A stretch of 64,000 nt of DNA from Oceanobacillus jordanicus (GCF_022095695.1 NZ_JAIFZM010000019.1:1-64000), one strand, 5' to 3'. Positions 10,399 through 18,920 are shown, numbered from the stretch's first letter. Notes: generated from the letters alone by a model not told the origin. Numbers and translations: made by a program.

Positions 10399-10561
10399 TG
10401 ATTCACAACTTTAGGCAAATATAATATAGTATAGAATAAGTATTGCAGATTTAATTATCTTGGTGTGGAAGGACAATGTAAACGGCGCTTAGCTCATTTT
10501 GCTAGTACCTAGCTGGCTACGTTGCTTTAACGTTTATTCTCCTTTCTGCTTATTCATATAG

Positions 10562-10800
10562 AACGTTGAAGAGGGAAAGTAAAAAACAAGCTGCTTATCC
10601 AGAGAGAACCACCTTGGCTGTGAGTGGTTTTGGGCATTGTTTTTGAAGTGCTCCTCGGAGTCCGTTATGGAATATAAGTACATAACGGCGGTACTCTCCC
10701 GTTATGAGAGATTTGAGTTGGGAGGAGCTTTCCTCCAAACAGAGTGGGACCGCGCTAAAGCGTCTCTGTGTATACATGCACAGGGGCGCTTTTTTTACGT
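10562..10800 (+). promoter_or_regulatory. cysteine-type T-box riboswitch
   Basis: The leader shows the order expected for a T-box. First a Stem I with the AGAGAG...GGCTGTGAG bulge pattern (about 10601-10627), then a putative specifier TGC (10649-10651, Cys) after GAAG. Two further hairpins follow (for example CCGTTATG/CATAACGG). The T-box core is AGAGTGGGACCGCG (10741-10754). The terminator pairs 10758-10770 with 10779-10791 in 13 base pairs and ends in T7. Uncharged tRNA-Cys would stabilise the antiterminator and allow transcription of cysE-cysS. The specifier assignment is by position and gene context; the core and terminator are directly visible. Confidence 0.9.
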
Positions 10801-10987
10801 TGAAAACGTGTTTCATTGCACGTTAGGAAAGTATAAAATTTCAGCAAGGAAGCAAAGTCAACGCGGTGAAAATTTTGAAGTTCCAACTATAAGAAAGTCT
10901 TTCCCATTGGCTAAAGGACGAGCGAATGCGAGTTTTTCTAATGAAGGTATGACACGAATTGGCAAAGGAGGTTCGGCTTACTTGGGG

Positions 10988-11650
10988 ATGTTTAAACGAA
11001 TGAAGGAAGATATGGATGTAGTGTTTGAACAAGATCCGGCTGCACGTAGCTATATAGAAGTGCTTTTAACCTACTCAGGCTTACATGCCGTTTGGGCACA
11101 TCGCATCGCACATGCTTTTTATAAGCGGAAGCTATATTTTATTGCGCGGGTTATCTCGCAGGTGGCAAGGTTTTTAACAGGTATAGAAATACACCCTGCG
11201 GCCAATATTGGCAGACGACTATTTATTGACCATGGAATGGGTGTGGTTATCGGGGAAACCTGTGATATTGGAGATAATGTGACCATCTTCCAAGGCGTAA
11301 CCCTAGGAGGAACTGGCAAGGAAAAGGGGAAGCGCCATCCCACTTTAAAAGATCATGCCCTTATTGCAACAGGGGCAAAGGTTCTTGGATCGATTACCAT
11401 TGGGGAAAGTGCAAAAGTAGGTGCTGGTTCTGTGGTCCTGATAGATGTTCCAGATCACGCAACCGTTGTTGGAATCCCTGGAAAAATAGTAAAACAAAAT
11501 GGGGAGAAAGTAAGTAGAGAACTTGATCACAACAATTTACCTGATCCTGTACAAGATCGCTGTCAGCACTTACAGGGACAAATAGATGCACTGAAACTCG
11601 AATTAGCTCAATTGAAGGAAGGGAATAGCAATGGCGATAAAAATTTATAA
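10988..11650 (+). CDS. cysE: serine O-acetyltransferase
   Basis: The 220-residue protein makes O-acetylserine from serine and acetyl-CoA, the first step of cysteine synthesis. An N-terminal helical region ([24 protein letters not shown]) precedes hexapeptide left-handed beta-helix repeats (residues about 65-175, with [12 protein letters not shown] and [17 protein letters not shown]). The homologue starts with MF(K/F)RM, matching the ATG at 10988. Its best ribosome-binding site, AAGGAGG at 10965-10971, suits an in-frame TTG at 10982 better, so two extra residues are possible. The frame stays open far upstream through the T-box, but that part is not coding. It overlaps cysS by 20 nt. Confidence 0.96.
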   Translation: MFKRMKEDMDVVFEQDPAARSYIEVLLTYSGLHAVWAHRIAHAFYKRKLYFIARVISQVARFLTGIEIHPAANIGRRLFIDHGMGVVIGETCDIGDNVTIFQGVTLGGTGKEKGKRHPTLKDHALIATGAKVLGSITIGESAKVGAGSVVLIDVPDHATVVGIPGKIVKQNGEKVSRELDHNNLPDPVQDRCQHLQGQIDALKLELAQLKEGNSNGDKNL

Positions 11651-13028
11651 TACACTTACACGACAAAAAGAAGAATTTAAACCTTTAGAAGAAGGAAAGG
11701 TCAGTATGTATGTCTGCGGGCCAACTGTCTATAACTACATTCATATTGGAAACGCCCGTCCGGCAATTGTGTTTGATACGGTGAGGAGATATTTTGAATA
11801 CGAAGGCTTTAAAGTCGACTATGTGCTTAATTTTACAGATGTAGATGATAAAATCATCAAAACAGCGAAGGAGCTAGGGGAAGAGGTACCATCCATTGCT
11901 GACCGATTTATCAATGCGTATCTCGAGGATGTTGATGCATTAGGAGTGAAAGAAGCTACCCATAATCCAAGAGTAATGGAGACAATGGACGATATCATCG
12001 CATTTATTCAGGTGCTTATAGATAAAGGGTATGCCTATGCGGTAGATGGAGATGTGTATTTCAAACCTCGTGCATTTGAGGGCTACGGGAAGCTATCGCA
12101 TCAATCGATTGACGAACTCCGTTCCGGGGCGAGAATCCAAATTGGCGAGAAGAAAGAGGATCCACTTGATTTCGCTCTTTGGAAAAGTGCCAAGGAGGAT
12201 GAAATTGCCTGGGAAACGCCTTGGGGAAAAGGTAGACCAGGTTGGCATATTGAATGCTCGGCAATGGCTAAGAAATACCTCGGAGATACGATCGACATTC
12301 ATGCTGGTGGGCAAGACCTTGCTTTTCCACACCATGAAAATGAAATAGCACAATCAGAAGCTATGACTGGTAAATCCTTTGCAAGATACTGGATGCATAA
12401 TGGATATATTAATATTGAAAACGAAAAAATGTCTAAATCACTTGGGAATTTTGTTCTGACAAGGGATCTGATTAATCACCATGATCCACAGGTGCTCCGC
12501 TTCTTTATGCTTAGTGTGCATTATCGTAATCCGATTAACTTTACAGTAGAGCTTCTAGAAAGCGCCAAAAACAGTCTGGAACGTATTAAGACCTCGTACT
12601 TTAATCTTGAGCATCGAAAAGCTTCTAGTATGAATTTGGATAATAATACAGAATGGCTGAAGCAAATCCAAGAGCACAAAAAAGCCTTCGAGCAATCCAT
12701 GGAGGACGACTTTAATACAGCAAATGCCATTTCCGTGTTATTTGATTTAGCAAAAGATGCGAATGTGTATTTGGAATCCAAGCAAACGTCCACTCATGTT
12801 ATTGAAGCATTCCAAGAGGCGATTGCGTCCTTGCTAAAGGTACTTGGGATAGAGCTGAATGAGGAAGCTGGTTTATTGGATGAAGAAGTTGAGTCTTTAA
12901 TCCAGGAAAGAAATGAAGCCAGAAAAAACCGTAACTTTGCAAGAGCTGATGAAATTAGAGACAATCTGAAGGAACAGAGTATTATTCTAGAAGATACACC
13001 ACAAGGAGTACGCTGGAAGAGGGGTTAA
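11631..13028 (+). CDS. cysS: cysteinyl-tRNA synthetase
   Basis: The 465-residue class I synthetase has [16 protein letters not shown] (HIGH-type, zinc ligand Cys near residue 28) and the KMSKS motif in [11 protein letters not shown]. The second zinc-site region is in [10 protein letters not shown] and the [15 protein letters not shown] segment. It charges tRNA-Cys. The ATG at 11631 lies inside the end of cysE after GAAGGGAA, so the two are translationally coupled and share the cysteine T-box. B. subtilis CysS has 466 residues. Confidence 0.98.
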   Translation: MAIKIYNTLTRQKEEFKPLEEGKVSMYVCGPTVYNYIHIGNARPAIVFDTVRRYFEYEGFKVDYVLNFTDVDDKIIKTAKELGEEVPSIADRFINAYLEDVDALGVKEATHNPRVMETMDDIIAFIQVLIDKGYAYAVDGDVYFKPRAFEGYGKLSHQSIDELRSGARIQIGEKKEDPLDFALWKSAKEDEIAWETPWGKGRPGWHIECSAMAKKYLGDTIDIHAGGQDLAFPHHENEIAQSEAMTGKSFARYWMHNGYINIENEKMSKSLGNFVLTRDLINHHDPQVLRFFMLSVHYRNPINFTVELLESAKNSLERIKTSYFNLEHRKASSMNLDNNTEWLKQIQEHKKAFEQSMEDDFNTANAISVLFDLAKDANVYLESKQTSTHVIEAFQEAIASLLKVLGIELNEEAGLLDEEVESLIQERNEARKNRNFARADEIRDNLKEQSIILEDTPQGVRWKRG

Positions 13029-13030
13029 CA

Positions 13031-13429
13031 ATGGAGCGGAATGTAAAGCAAATGAAAAGTCTGGCTCTTGCCTATATGGGGGATGCGATCTATGAAGTTT
13101 ATGTACGTGAGCATCTCCTGGATTCCGGCCAAGTGAAACCACACCAGCTCCATCAGCGGGCAATACGGTTTGTATCTGGAAAAGCGCAAGCAAATATAAT
13201 CTTGCATTGGCTTGAGGTAAAGCATTTAACGGAAGAAGAGGAAAAAATCGTGGCCCGGGGGCGGAATGCCAAGTCGGGCACGATTCCTAAAAATATAAGT
13301 GTACAAACCTATCGTTACAGTACAGCATTTGAAGCGTTAATTGGCTATCATTACTTAATGAAAAATGAAGCAAGATTACAAGAGCTCTTGCAGGAGGCGA
13401 TTGAATGGACAGAAGCGAGGATGGATTAA
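13031..13429 (+). CDS. mrnC: Mini-ribonuclease III (23S rRNA maturation)
   Basis: A 132-residue RNase III catalytic domain without the double-stranded RNA binding domain, as in B. subtilis MrnC (143 residues). The catalytic signature [19 protein letters not shown] places the metal-binding Asp at residue 18. It trims the ends of 23S rRNA precursor. It starts 2 nt after cysS and its last 25 nt overlap the rlmB start. Confidence 0.95.
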   Translation: MERNVKQMKSLALAYMGDAIYEVYVREHLLDSGQVKPHQLHQRAIRFVSGKAQANIILHWLEVKHLTEEEEKIVARGRNAKSGTIPKNISVQTYRYSTAFEALIGYHYLMKNEARLQELLQEAIEWTEARMD

Positions 13430-14175
13430 AAGTGGATCAAGAAATGATTATTGGGAAAAACCCTGTAATGGAAGCATTAAAGTCAGGGAGATCGGTTAAT
13501 AAAGTGATGGTTTCAGAGCAATTAAACAGCAACATGCTAGGGAAACTCAATCAAGCAGCAAAAGAAGCGGGAACTGTCGTGCAGAAGGTTCCAAGGAACA
13601 AATTGGATCAGCTATCTAAGGAGAATCACCAGGGTGTTATTGCGTATGTTGCCTCATACCAGTACGCCTCAGTGGATGACTTATTTAATAAGGCGGAAGA
13701 AAAGCAGGAAGCCCCATTCTTCATCATTTTAGATGAGTTGGAAGACCCGCATAACCTCGGTTCTATCCTCAGGACGGCAGATGCAGTGGGCGTGCACGGT
13801 GTCATTATTCCAAAACGGCGATCAGTAGGGTTAACGGCAACTGTAGCAAAAACGTCAGCTGGTGCGATAGAGCATATACCAGTTGCGCGTGTGACGAATA
13901 TTGCTAACACAATCGATGAACTGAAAGAACGGAATGTATGGGTTGTCGGAACAGAAGCGGAAGCAACCGAAGATTATCGTCACTTAGATGGGGCGATGCC
14001 AATTGCTCTTGTGATTGGAAATGAAGGAAAAGGGATAAGTCGCTTAGTTCGTAAAAAATGTGATTGGACTGTGAGCCTGCCGATGGTTGGAGCAGTTTCC
14101 TCCTTGAATGCTTCGGTAGCATGTGGCCTGTTGCTATATGAGGTATTCCGTAAAAGACACCCGGCTGGTGGTTAA
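13405..14175 (+). CDS. rlmB: 23S rRNA 2'-O-methyltransferase, TrmH/SpoU family
   Basis: The 256-residue SPOUT methyltransferase has an N-terminal L30e-like substrate-binding domain (residues 10-85). The trefoil-knot domain carries all three SpoU motifs: [30 protein letters not shown] and [14 protein letters not shown]. It is predicted to methylate a 23S rRNA guanosine ribose (RlmB/YacO group). The ATG at 13405 has an ideal AGGAGG seven bases upstream and lies inside mrnC; a GTG at 13432 would give a 247-residue product closer in length to the B. subtilis protein. Confidence 0.93.
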   Translation: MDRSEDGLKVDQEMIIGKNPVMEALKSGRSVNKVMVSEQLNSNMLGKLNQAAKEAGTVVQKVPRNKLDQLSKENHQGVIAYVASYQYASVDDLFNKAEEKQEAPFFIILDELEDPHNLGSILRTADAVGVHGVIIPKRRSVGLTATVAKTSAGAIEHIPVARVTNIANTIDELKERNVWVVGTEAEATEDYRHLDGAMPIALVIGNEGKGISRLVRKKCDWTVSLPMVGAVSSLNASVACGLLLYEVFRKRHPAGG

Positions 14176-14177
14176 GA

Positions 14178-14687
14178 ATGATCGTTCTTGTGGTAGATGG
14201 GTATAACATCATCGGCGACTGGGAGGAACTGAAGCAGCTCAAGGAGAAAGAAATCGGACAAGCTCGAGATAGGCTCATTGAACTAATGGCTGAATATCAA
14301 GCCTATTCAGGGCATCGGGTTATCGTGGTGTTTGACGCTTATTATGTTAGAGGGATCACAAGTAAAACCAAAACATTTAAAGTTGAAGTGATCTATACAA
14401 AGGAAAAAGAAACAGCAGACGAATGTATCGAAAAGTTGGTTAAGACGTTAAAGAATGTACAAACACAGGTCTATGTGGCTACATCTGATTATGCTGAACA
14501 ACGGACAATCTTTGGACAAGGTGCACTTAGAAAGTCCGCAAGAGAATTACAAATTGAATTAAAAAATATTGAACGAGATATTGAAGCAACAATTGAGCAG
14601 CACAAAAAAGTGCAGTCTAAAAGTAAAATTGTGCTTAACGAAGAAATCATGGAAAAATTCGAGAAGTGGAGAAGAGGCGGCTTTTAA
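14178..14687 (+). CDS. rae1: Rae1, ribosome-associated A-site endoribonuclease
   Basis: A 169-residue NYN/PIN-like protein of the YacP family. The N-terminal VVDGYNIIGDW supplies the first catalytic Asp (residue 7), VVFDAYY the second, and TSDYAEQ the third. In B. subtilis Rae1 enters the ribosomal A site and cleaves mRNA during translation. It starts 2 nt after rlmB. Its final codons and stop lie inside the terminator hairpin. Confidence 0.94.
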   Translation: MIVLVVDGYNIIGDWEELKQLKEKEIGQARDRLIELMAEYQAYSGHRVIVVFDAYYVRGITSKTKTFKVEVIYTKEKETADECIEKLVKTLKNVQTQVYVATSDYAEQRTIFGQGALRKSARELQIELKNIERDIEATIEQHKKVQSKSKIVLNEEIMEKFEKWRRGGF

Positions 14688-14700
14688 AGCCGTCTTTTTT
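14673..14700 (+). terminator. terminator overlapping the rae1 stop
   Basis: GGCGGCTTT pairs with AAAGCCGTC around the stop codon and is followed by TTTTTT. It ends the cysE-to-rae1 operon. Confidence 0.85.
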
Positions 14701-14719
14701 GATTGCCGGTTTAGTGGGC

Positions 14720-15013
14720 GCGGTCCAATCAACCGGAAGAGCGTTTCAATCGATTAGAAGAGCGGTCCAATCAACCGGAAGAGCGTTTCAATCGATTAGA
14801 AGAGCGGTCCAATCAACCGGAAGAGCGTTTCAATCGATTAGAAGAGTGGTTCAATCAACCGGAAGAGCGCTCCAATCCATGAAAAGAGCGGTCCAATCAA
14901 CCGGAAGCGCGCTTCAATCGATGAAAAGAGCGGTCCAATCAACCGGAAGCGCGCTTCAATCCATGAGAAGAGCGGTCCAATCAACCAGAGTAGCATCTCA
15001 ACCAATCACCATA
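14720..15013 (+). repeat. tandem array of 21-bp repeats
   Basis: Thirteen consecutive 21-bp units start every 21 bases from 14720 to 14972, and a degenerate fourteenth ends near 15013. Two alternating unit types form a 42-bp higher-order repeat: type A begins GCGGTCCAATCAACCGG and type B GCGTTTCAATCGATTAG or GCGCTTCAATCGATGAA. Because 21 is a multiple of three, reading frames stay open: one gives AVQSTGR/AFQSIRR heptads, another NQPEER/FNRLEE. No frame has a credible start and ribosome-binding site. It follows the rae1 terminator directly and precedes the sigH promoter. Confidence 0.95.
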
Positions 15014-15082
15014 AAGACCGTCTAAATCATCCTCTCGCCACGCTTTTATTTTAAAGAGCTGCTAAATTCTTCCTGCCTTGTA

Positions 15083-15112
15083 TTGACTAAGATAAAACGC
15101 TTCCTGTATACT
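15083..15112 (+). promoter_or_regulatory. sigma-A promoter of sigH
   Basis: TTGACT (15083-15088), an 18-bp spacer and TATACT (15107-15112). About 140 nt of leader follow before sigH; it contains no obvious second promoter or terminator. Confidence 0.7.
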
Positions 15113-15252
15113 ATTCATAATAGTAACGGAAATAGCGCGGTTAGGAAATCCAACAAGTAATAGCCCTTACATTGTTGCAATGGATTAGCAATTGTTTCAA
15201 ACCGCTATACTCTCGTTATAGTGACTGCGTTGTAGTCAGGGGGTCAAACTTG

Positions 15253-15903
15253 GTGAATGTCAAGCCATTAGAGACAGATACAGTGAACTTTCAAACGCTT
15301 GATGACGATGAGGTACTACAATTAGTGCATGCCGGAAATAGTCATGCGCTTGATTTCCTAATTCATAAATATCGTAATTTTGTACGTGCTAAAGCGCGCA
15401 CCTATTTCTTAATTGGCGCGGATAAAGAGGATATTATTCAAGAAGGAATGATTGGCCTTTACAAAGCGATTCGTGATTTCGATGGGGACAAGCTATCTTC
15501 CTTTAAAGCCTTTGCTGAGCTATGTGTTACAAGACAAATCATTACGGCTATAAAAACAGCGACAAGGCAAAAACATATCCCGCTCAACTCCTATGTGTCG
15601 TTGGACAAGCCAATGTATGATGAGGAGTCCGAACGAACGCTGCTCGATGTTATAGCAGGTTCCAAAGCAATTGATCCACAGGAAATGCTTTTACACAGAG
15701 AAAAGTTCGGCGACATGGAATTAAAATTATCTGAATTATTAAGCGAGTTAGAAAAGAAAGTGCTCCATCTATACCTTGATGGCTGCACTTATCAGGAGAT
15801 CTCCGGTAAGTTGAATCGACACGTGAAATCAATTGATAACGCGCTCCAGCGGGTGAAGAAAAAATTAGAGCAATTACTAGAAGCAAACGACGTCTCCTAC
15901 TAA
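15253..15903 (+). CDS. sigH: RNA polymerase sigma factor SigH (sigma-30)
   Basis: The 216-residue sigma factor matches B. subtilis Spo0H (218). Region 2 includes KYRNFVRAKARTYFLIGADKEDIIQEGMIGLYKAIRDFD and FKAFAELCVTRQIITAIK, nearly unchanged from the model species. Region 4 is YQEISGKLNRHVKSIDNALQRVKKKL. It drives early-sporulation and transition-state genes. The start is the GTG at 15253 or the adjacent TTG at 15250, both behind AGGGGG (15238-15243). The frame extends upstream to 15172 but that part is not conserved. Confidence 0.95.
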   Translation: MNVKPLETDTVNFQTLDDDEVLQLVHAGNSHALDFLIHKYRNFVRAKARTYFLIGADKEDIIQEGMIGLYKAIRDFDGDKLSSFKAFAELCVTRQIITAIKTATRQKHIPLNSYVSLDKPMYDEESERTLLDVIAGSKAIDPQEMLLHREKFGDMELKLSELLSELEKKVLHLYLDGCTYQEISGKLNRHVKSIDNALQRVKKKLEQLLEANDVSY

Positions 15904-15910
15904 GGGCGCG

Positions 15911-15939
15911 TTGACACAAAGCTATAACCGTGCTACATT
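15911..15939 (+). promoter_or_regulatory. sigma-A promoter of rpmG-secE
   Basis: A perfect TTGACA (15911-15916), a 17-bp spacer and TACATT (15934-15939), eight bases after the sigH stop. Confidence 0.75.
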
Positions 15940-16010
15940 ATTAGTATATTTTGTACCTTTATAAAAGATGACGCTTTGTGATGGGACAACCTCACATATG
16001 GGGTGAAGAG

Positions 16011-16160
16011 ATGAATAAAAAGATAACGTTGGCGTGTGCAGTTTGTCTAAGTAGAAATTATTCAACAAATAAAAACACATCCACACATGCAGATCGCTTG
16101 GAAGTGCGTAAATACTGCAAAACATGTGGGAAGCATACGTTGCACCGAGAAACAAAATAA
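16011..16160 (+). CDS. rpmG: 50S ribosomal protein L33
   Basis: A 49-residue protein. It keeps four cysteines in two pairs (CAVC at residues 10-13 and CKTC at 36-39), so it is the zinc-binding (C+) form of L33. The ATG at 16011 follows GGGGTGAAGAG. The position between sigH and secE is the same as rpmGB in B. subtilis. Confidence 0.95.
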   Translation: MNKKITLACAVCLSRNYSTNKNTSTHADRLEVRKYCKTCGKHTLHRETK

Positions 16161-16213
16161 ATAAATGTTTATCAGCATATTGGAGATTCCGGTAAACGAT
16201 GGGGGTTACAAGC

Positions 16214-16381
16214 ATGTTTAAGTTTTTGCGAAATGTTTCTAGAGAAATGAAGAAAGTCAGCTGGCCAAAAGGAAAAGAACTAACAAGTTACACCATAACG
16301 GTTATTTCTACGGTAGCCTTTGTGGCAGTATTTTTCTTTCTGATTGACCTTGGAATAACTCAAATTTTGAATCTGCTATAA
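16214..16381 (+). CDS. secE: preprotein translocase subunit SecE
   Basis: This 55-residue single-span membrane protein has the conserved cytoplasmic helix REMKKVSWPKGKELTSYT followed by one hydrophobic segment (residues about 28-50), the minimal SecE of Bacilli. It clamps SecY in the SecYEG channel. The ATG at 16214 has GGGGG eight bases upstream; an in-frame ATG at 16199 overlaps that site. Confidence 0.95.
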   Translation: MFKFLRNVSREMKKVSWPKGKELTSYTITVISTVAFVAVFFFLIDLGITQILNLL

Positions 16382-16409
16382 TATTTGTTGAATAATTACA
16401 ATATAATTA

Positions 16410-16418
16410 TGCTATAAT
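16410..16418 (+). promoter_or_regulatory. extended -10 promoter upstream of nusG
   Basis: TGCTATAAT is a perfect TATAAT (16413-16418) with an extended-10 TG. No good -35 is visible. A terminator hairpin begins 24 bases later, so transcripts from here would have to pass it to reach nusG. Confidence 0.4.
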
Positions 16419-16441
16419 GGAAATTAATAGTACATTTCAGG

Positions 16442-16465
16442 AAACCCGTCTCAACGGGTTTTTTA
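16442..16465 (+). terminator. terminator between secE and nusG
   Basis: AAACCCGT (16442-16449) and ACGGGTTT (16454-16461) form a perfect stem with a CTCA loop and a T tail. It may end rpmG-secE transcription or attenuate nusG. Confidence 0.85.
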
Positions 16466-16504
16466 AATTGTCTTAAAAAGTAGCACAAACATAAAGTGAA
16501 ACTT

Positions 16505-16570
16505 CAATCGGTGGAAGCTTTCGTTCTTCGCCCACTGATTGTTAGTTGAACGAATCGGGGTGTTAGCGCC
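16505..16570 (+). other. hairpin-rich leader of nusG
   Basis: CAATCGGTGG (16505-16514) pairs with CCACTGATTG (16532-16541), ten pairs with one wobble. A second hairpin, GGGTGTTAGCGCCC, lies at 16557-16570. Together with the terminator upstream they fill most of the 328-nt secE-nusG gap. No gene is visible here. The sequence has the look of a dispersed intergenic repeat of Bacillaceae, which I cannot confirm from one copy. Confidence 0.5.
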
Positions 16571-16709
16571 CGTTTCCGCCCGCTTAAACATTCCGGTTTC
16601 ATTTCATGTTTTAAAGTGGGAGTTATACGGACGGTTACACCGGGATAAATTCGACATCTATAACTTTTATATAAAGGGAGGGAAGGGCAAGCGATATTGT
16701 CCTGTGAAA

Positions 16710-17246
16710 ATGGAGAAAAATTGGTATGTGGTTCATACGTACTCTGGTTATGAAAATAAAGTAAAAATGAACTTGGAAAAGCGTGTAGAGACAATGGGTA
16801 TGGAAGACAAGATTTTCCGTGTCATTGTTCCTGAAGATGAAGAAACCGAAATCAAAAACGGGAAAAAGAAAGTAACGAAGAAAAAATTCTTCCCTGGCTA
16901 TGTTTTAACTGAAATGGTTATGACGGATGACTCTTGGTATGTTGTTCGAAATACACCTGGGGTTACAGGCTTTATTGGATCTAGTGGGGGCGGAACGAAG
17001 CCAACACCACTATTACCAGATGAAGTGGAAACCGTGTTAAAACGTATGGGTGTGGCAGAGTCTGTTGTACAAGTAGACTTTGACTTGAAAGAAAATGTCC
17101 GTGTAACTGACGGGCCGTTTACTGACTTTACTGGTTCAATTGAACATATCGACATCGATAAACAGAAAGTCAAAGTGCATGTTAATATGTTTGGCAGGGA
17201 AACACCTGTAGAATTAGATTTTTCACAGGTTGAAAAGCTGTCCTAG
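16710..17246 (+). CDS. nusG: transcription termination/antitermination factor NusG
   Basis: The 178-residue protein begins MEKNWYVVHTYSGYENKVK, the NGN domain that binds the RNA polymerase clamp, and ends with a KOW domain (VTDGPFTDFTGSIEHID, about 127-143). Length equals B. subtilis NusG (177). The ATG at 16710 is fixed by homology, but no good ribosome-binding site is near: the purine-rich AAGGGAGGGAAGGG (about 16674-16687) is more than 20 nt away. An in-frame GTG at 16704 is no better. Confidence 0.95.
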   Translation: MEKNWYVVHTYSGYENKVKMNLEKRVETMGMEDKIFRVIVPEDEETEIKNGKKKVTKKKFFPGYVLTEMVMTDDSWYVVRNTPGVTGFIGSSGGGTKPTPLLPDEVETVLKRMGVAESVVQVDFDLKENVRVTDGPFTDFTGSIEHIDIDKQKVKVHVNMFGRETPVELDFSQVEKLS

Positions 17247-17279
17247 AGGCTGTTTTGAAAGAAATAATTAGACAAGACC

Positions 17280-17308
17280 TTGCAATATTTTTAAATTCAT
17301 GCTAAAAT
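17280..17308 (+). promoter_or_regulatory. promoter of rplK
   Basis: TTGCAA (17280-17285), a 17-bp spacer and TAAAAT (17303-17308) with TGC just before the -10. It sits between nusG and rplK. Confidence 0.7.
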
Positions 17309-17410
17309 TCTTTTGTTATTCATGCACTCTAAATCGAGAGCAATGGAAAATAGGAGTGGGAGGGGAAAATCCCCTATTACCACATCACGGACTTTAAGGA
17401 GGTGTGTCTC

Positions 17411-17836
17411 GTGGCTAAAAAAGTAATCAAGCTAGTAAAGCTACAAATTCCAGCTGGGAAAGCGAATCCGGCACCACCAGTAGGACCTGCACTAGGTCAA
17501 GCGGGTGTTAATATCATGGGATTCTGTAAAGAATTCAACGCACGTACTCAAGATCAAGCGGGTATGATTATCCCTGTTGAAATCACGGTTTTTGAAGACC
17601 GTTCATTTACATTTATTACGAAAACTCCACCAGCAGCAGTATTGTTGAAAAAAGCAGCAGGTATTGAAACTGCTTCAGGTGAGCCGAACCGTAATAAAGT
17701 CGCTACTGTTAAACGCGATAAAGTAAAAGAAATCGCAGAAACAAAAATGCCTGATTTAAACGCCGCTGATGTTGAAGCAGCGATGCGCATGGTTGAAGGA
17801 ACTGCGCGCAGCATGGGTATTACAATCGAGGACTAA
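17411..17836 (+). CDS. rplK: 50S ribosomal protein L11
   Basis: 141 residues, identical in length to B. subtilis L11. It has the N-terminal proline-rich signature [31 protein letters not shown] and the C-terminal rRNA-binding domain. L11 forms the GTPase-associated centre with 23S rRNA and L10-L12. GTG start at 17411 after AAGGAGGTG; an in-frame start at 17402 would overlap that site. Confidence 0.97.
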   Translation: MAKKVIKLVKLQIPAGKANPAPPVGPALGQAGVNIMGFCKEFNARTQDQAGMIIPVEITVFEDRSFTFITKTPPAAVLLKKAAGIETASGEPNRNKVATVKRDKVKEIAETKMPDLNAADVEAAMRMVEGTARSMGITIED

Positions 17837-17883
17837 TTAGCGGAAGTGCCCGTTAAACAGTTTTTTAAGAACAAATACGGTAC

Positions 17884-17919
17884 AGGTTGCGAATAGTATG
17901 CCATACTCGCAACCTTTTT
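17884..17919 (+). terminator. terminator between rplK and rplA
   Basis: AGGTTGCG...CGCAACCT (17884-17891 with 17908-17915) plus further internal pairing (AGTATG/CATACT) makes a long hairpin followed by TTTTT. It separates rplK from rplA, so part of the transcription would stop here. Confidence 0.8.
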
Positions 17920-17926
17920 CGTGAAT

Positions 17927-17982
17927 GTGACCCATCCCCGGGGATGGGCTCACAGCTTTACAAAAGCGAGTCGGCTTTTGTA
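17927..17982 (+). promoter_or_regulatory. two hairpins before rplA, candidate L1-binding leader
   Basis: TGA-CCCATCC/GGATGGG-CTCA (about 17928-17954) and TTACAAAAGC/GGCTTTTGTAA (about 17956-17981) are stable hairpins just after the terminator and before the rplA ribosome-binding site. L1 is known to regulate its own mRNA by binding a site that mimics 23S rRNA; the GATGGG and CTCAC elements recall that site, but this is inference. Confidence 0.35.
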
Positions 17983-18027
17983 AGTGGGAGGTATTACCGT
18001 TATAACCACAATAGAGGAGGAAATAAA

Positions 18028-18726
18028 ATGGCTAAAAAAGGTAAAAAGCATCAAGAAGCTGCAAAGCTTGTTGATCGTTCAAAATCATACGAAGTAGCTG
18101 AAGCAGTTTCTCTTGTGAAAGAGGTAGCTAAAGCTAACTTTGACGAAACAGTAGAAGCAGCTTTCCGTTTGGGAGTAGACCCTAAGAAAGCAGACCAGCA
18201 AATCCGTGGAGCAATGGTTCTTCCACATGGTACTGGTAAAACACAACGTGTATTGGTTTTCGCAAAAGGCGAAAAAGCAAAAGAGGCAGAAGCAGCTGGA
18301 GCTGACTACGTTGGAGAATCTGATTACATTAATAAAATCAACCAAGGTTGGTTCGAATTTGACGTAATCGTTGCTACTCCAGACATGATGGCTGAAGTTG
18401 GTAAACTTGGTCGGGTATTGGGACCAAAAGGCTTAATGCCAAACCCGAAAACTGGAACTGTAACGTTTGAAGTTGAAAAAGCGGTGAAGGATATCAAAGC
18501 AGGTAAAGTAGAATACCGCGTTGATAAACAATCTAACATCCACGTTCCAATCGGGAAAATCTCTTTTGACAACGATAAATTAATCGAAAACTTCGTGGCG
18601 CTTACAGAACAACTTGTAAAAGTTAAACCACAAGCTGCTAAAGGAACTTATATGAAGAATGCTTCTATAGCTTCTACAATGGGTCCTGGAGTTAAAGTAG
18701 ATGTAACAACTTACACTCGTCGTTAA
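18028..18726 (+). CDS. rplA: 50S ribosomal protein L1
   Basis: 232 residues, the length found in B. subtilis. It carries the central L1 signature [22 protein letters not shown] and the two-domain layout. L1 forms the mobile stalk at the ribosomal E site and often represses its own mRNA. The start at 18028 follows AGAGGAGG; the open frame extends upstream through a terminator and is not coding there. Confidence 0.97.
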   Translation: MAKKGKKHQEAAKLVDRSKSYEVAEAVSLVKEVAKANFDETVEAAFRLGVDPKKADQQIRGAMVLPHGTGKTQRVLVFAKGEKAKEAEAAGADYVGESDYINKINQGWFEFDVIVATPDMMAEVGKLGRVLGPKGLMPNPKTGTVTFEVEKAVKDIKAGKVEYRVDKQSNIHVPIGKISFDNDKLIENFVALTEQLVKVKPQAAKGTYMKNASIASTMGPGVKVDVTTYTRR

Positions 18727-18733
18727 TTAGTGG

Positions 18734-18762
18734 TTGACTCTCAGGGGAACCTGAGGTATACT
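18734..18762 (+). promoter_or_regulatory. sigma-A promoter of rplJ-rplL
   Basis: TTGACT (18734-18739), a 17-bp spacer and TATACT (18757-18762), eight bases after the rplA stop. Confidence 0.85.
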
Positions 18763-18767
18763 AAGAG

Positions 18768-18920
18768 GCGTTGAATAAAAGAATACGTTGTACCGTAGAC
18801 AGTAGGGGCGGATTCATCCGCTTAATATCCTGCCGAGGTGTTTATAAAACAGATCGATGAATCCTTATGATTATCGTATGTTATAGTAAGCTCCCGTGTC
18901 TGCGCGGGAGCTTCTTTTGT
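18768..18920 (+). promoter_or_regulatory. L10 leader (autoregulatory RNA of rplJL) with attenuator
   Basis: The leader has the conserved TACCGTAGACAGTAGG block (about 18792-18807) with the GCGGATTCATCCGC hairpin and CCTGCCGAGGTG that define L10 leaders in Firmicutes. It ends in a terminator, AAGCTCCCG/CGGGAGCTT (18888-18912) plus T residues. Binding of the L10-L12 complex would favour termination. Roughly 130 nt of unstructured sequence then lead to rplJ. Confidence 0.88.

Noticed and set aside
10637-10987. N-terminal extension of CysE
   Set aside because: This stretch is the T-box leader with its terminator hairpin; homologues start at the MFKRM position.
12046-12348. 100-residue plus-strand frame inside cysS
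   Set aside because: It lies in another frame of a well-conserved synthetase and has no own start signals.
14720-14992. CRISPR array
   Set aside because: The units are directly adjacent 21-bp repeats with no unique spacers, and no cas gene is in the window.
14666-15025. 119-residue repeat protein (GTG start)
   Set aside because: The start lies inside rae1 and its terminator, with no suitable ribosome-binding site. The frame stays open only because 21 is a multiple of three.
16539-16709. N-terminal extension of NusG
   Set aside because: It translates hairpin-rich leader sequence unlike any NusG; family members start MEKNWYVVHTYSG.
17887-18027. N-terminal extension of L1
   Set aside because: It begins inside a terminator hairpin and precedes a good ribosome-binding site at the conserved start.
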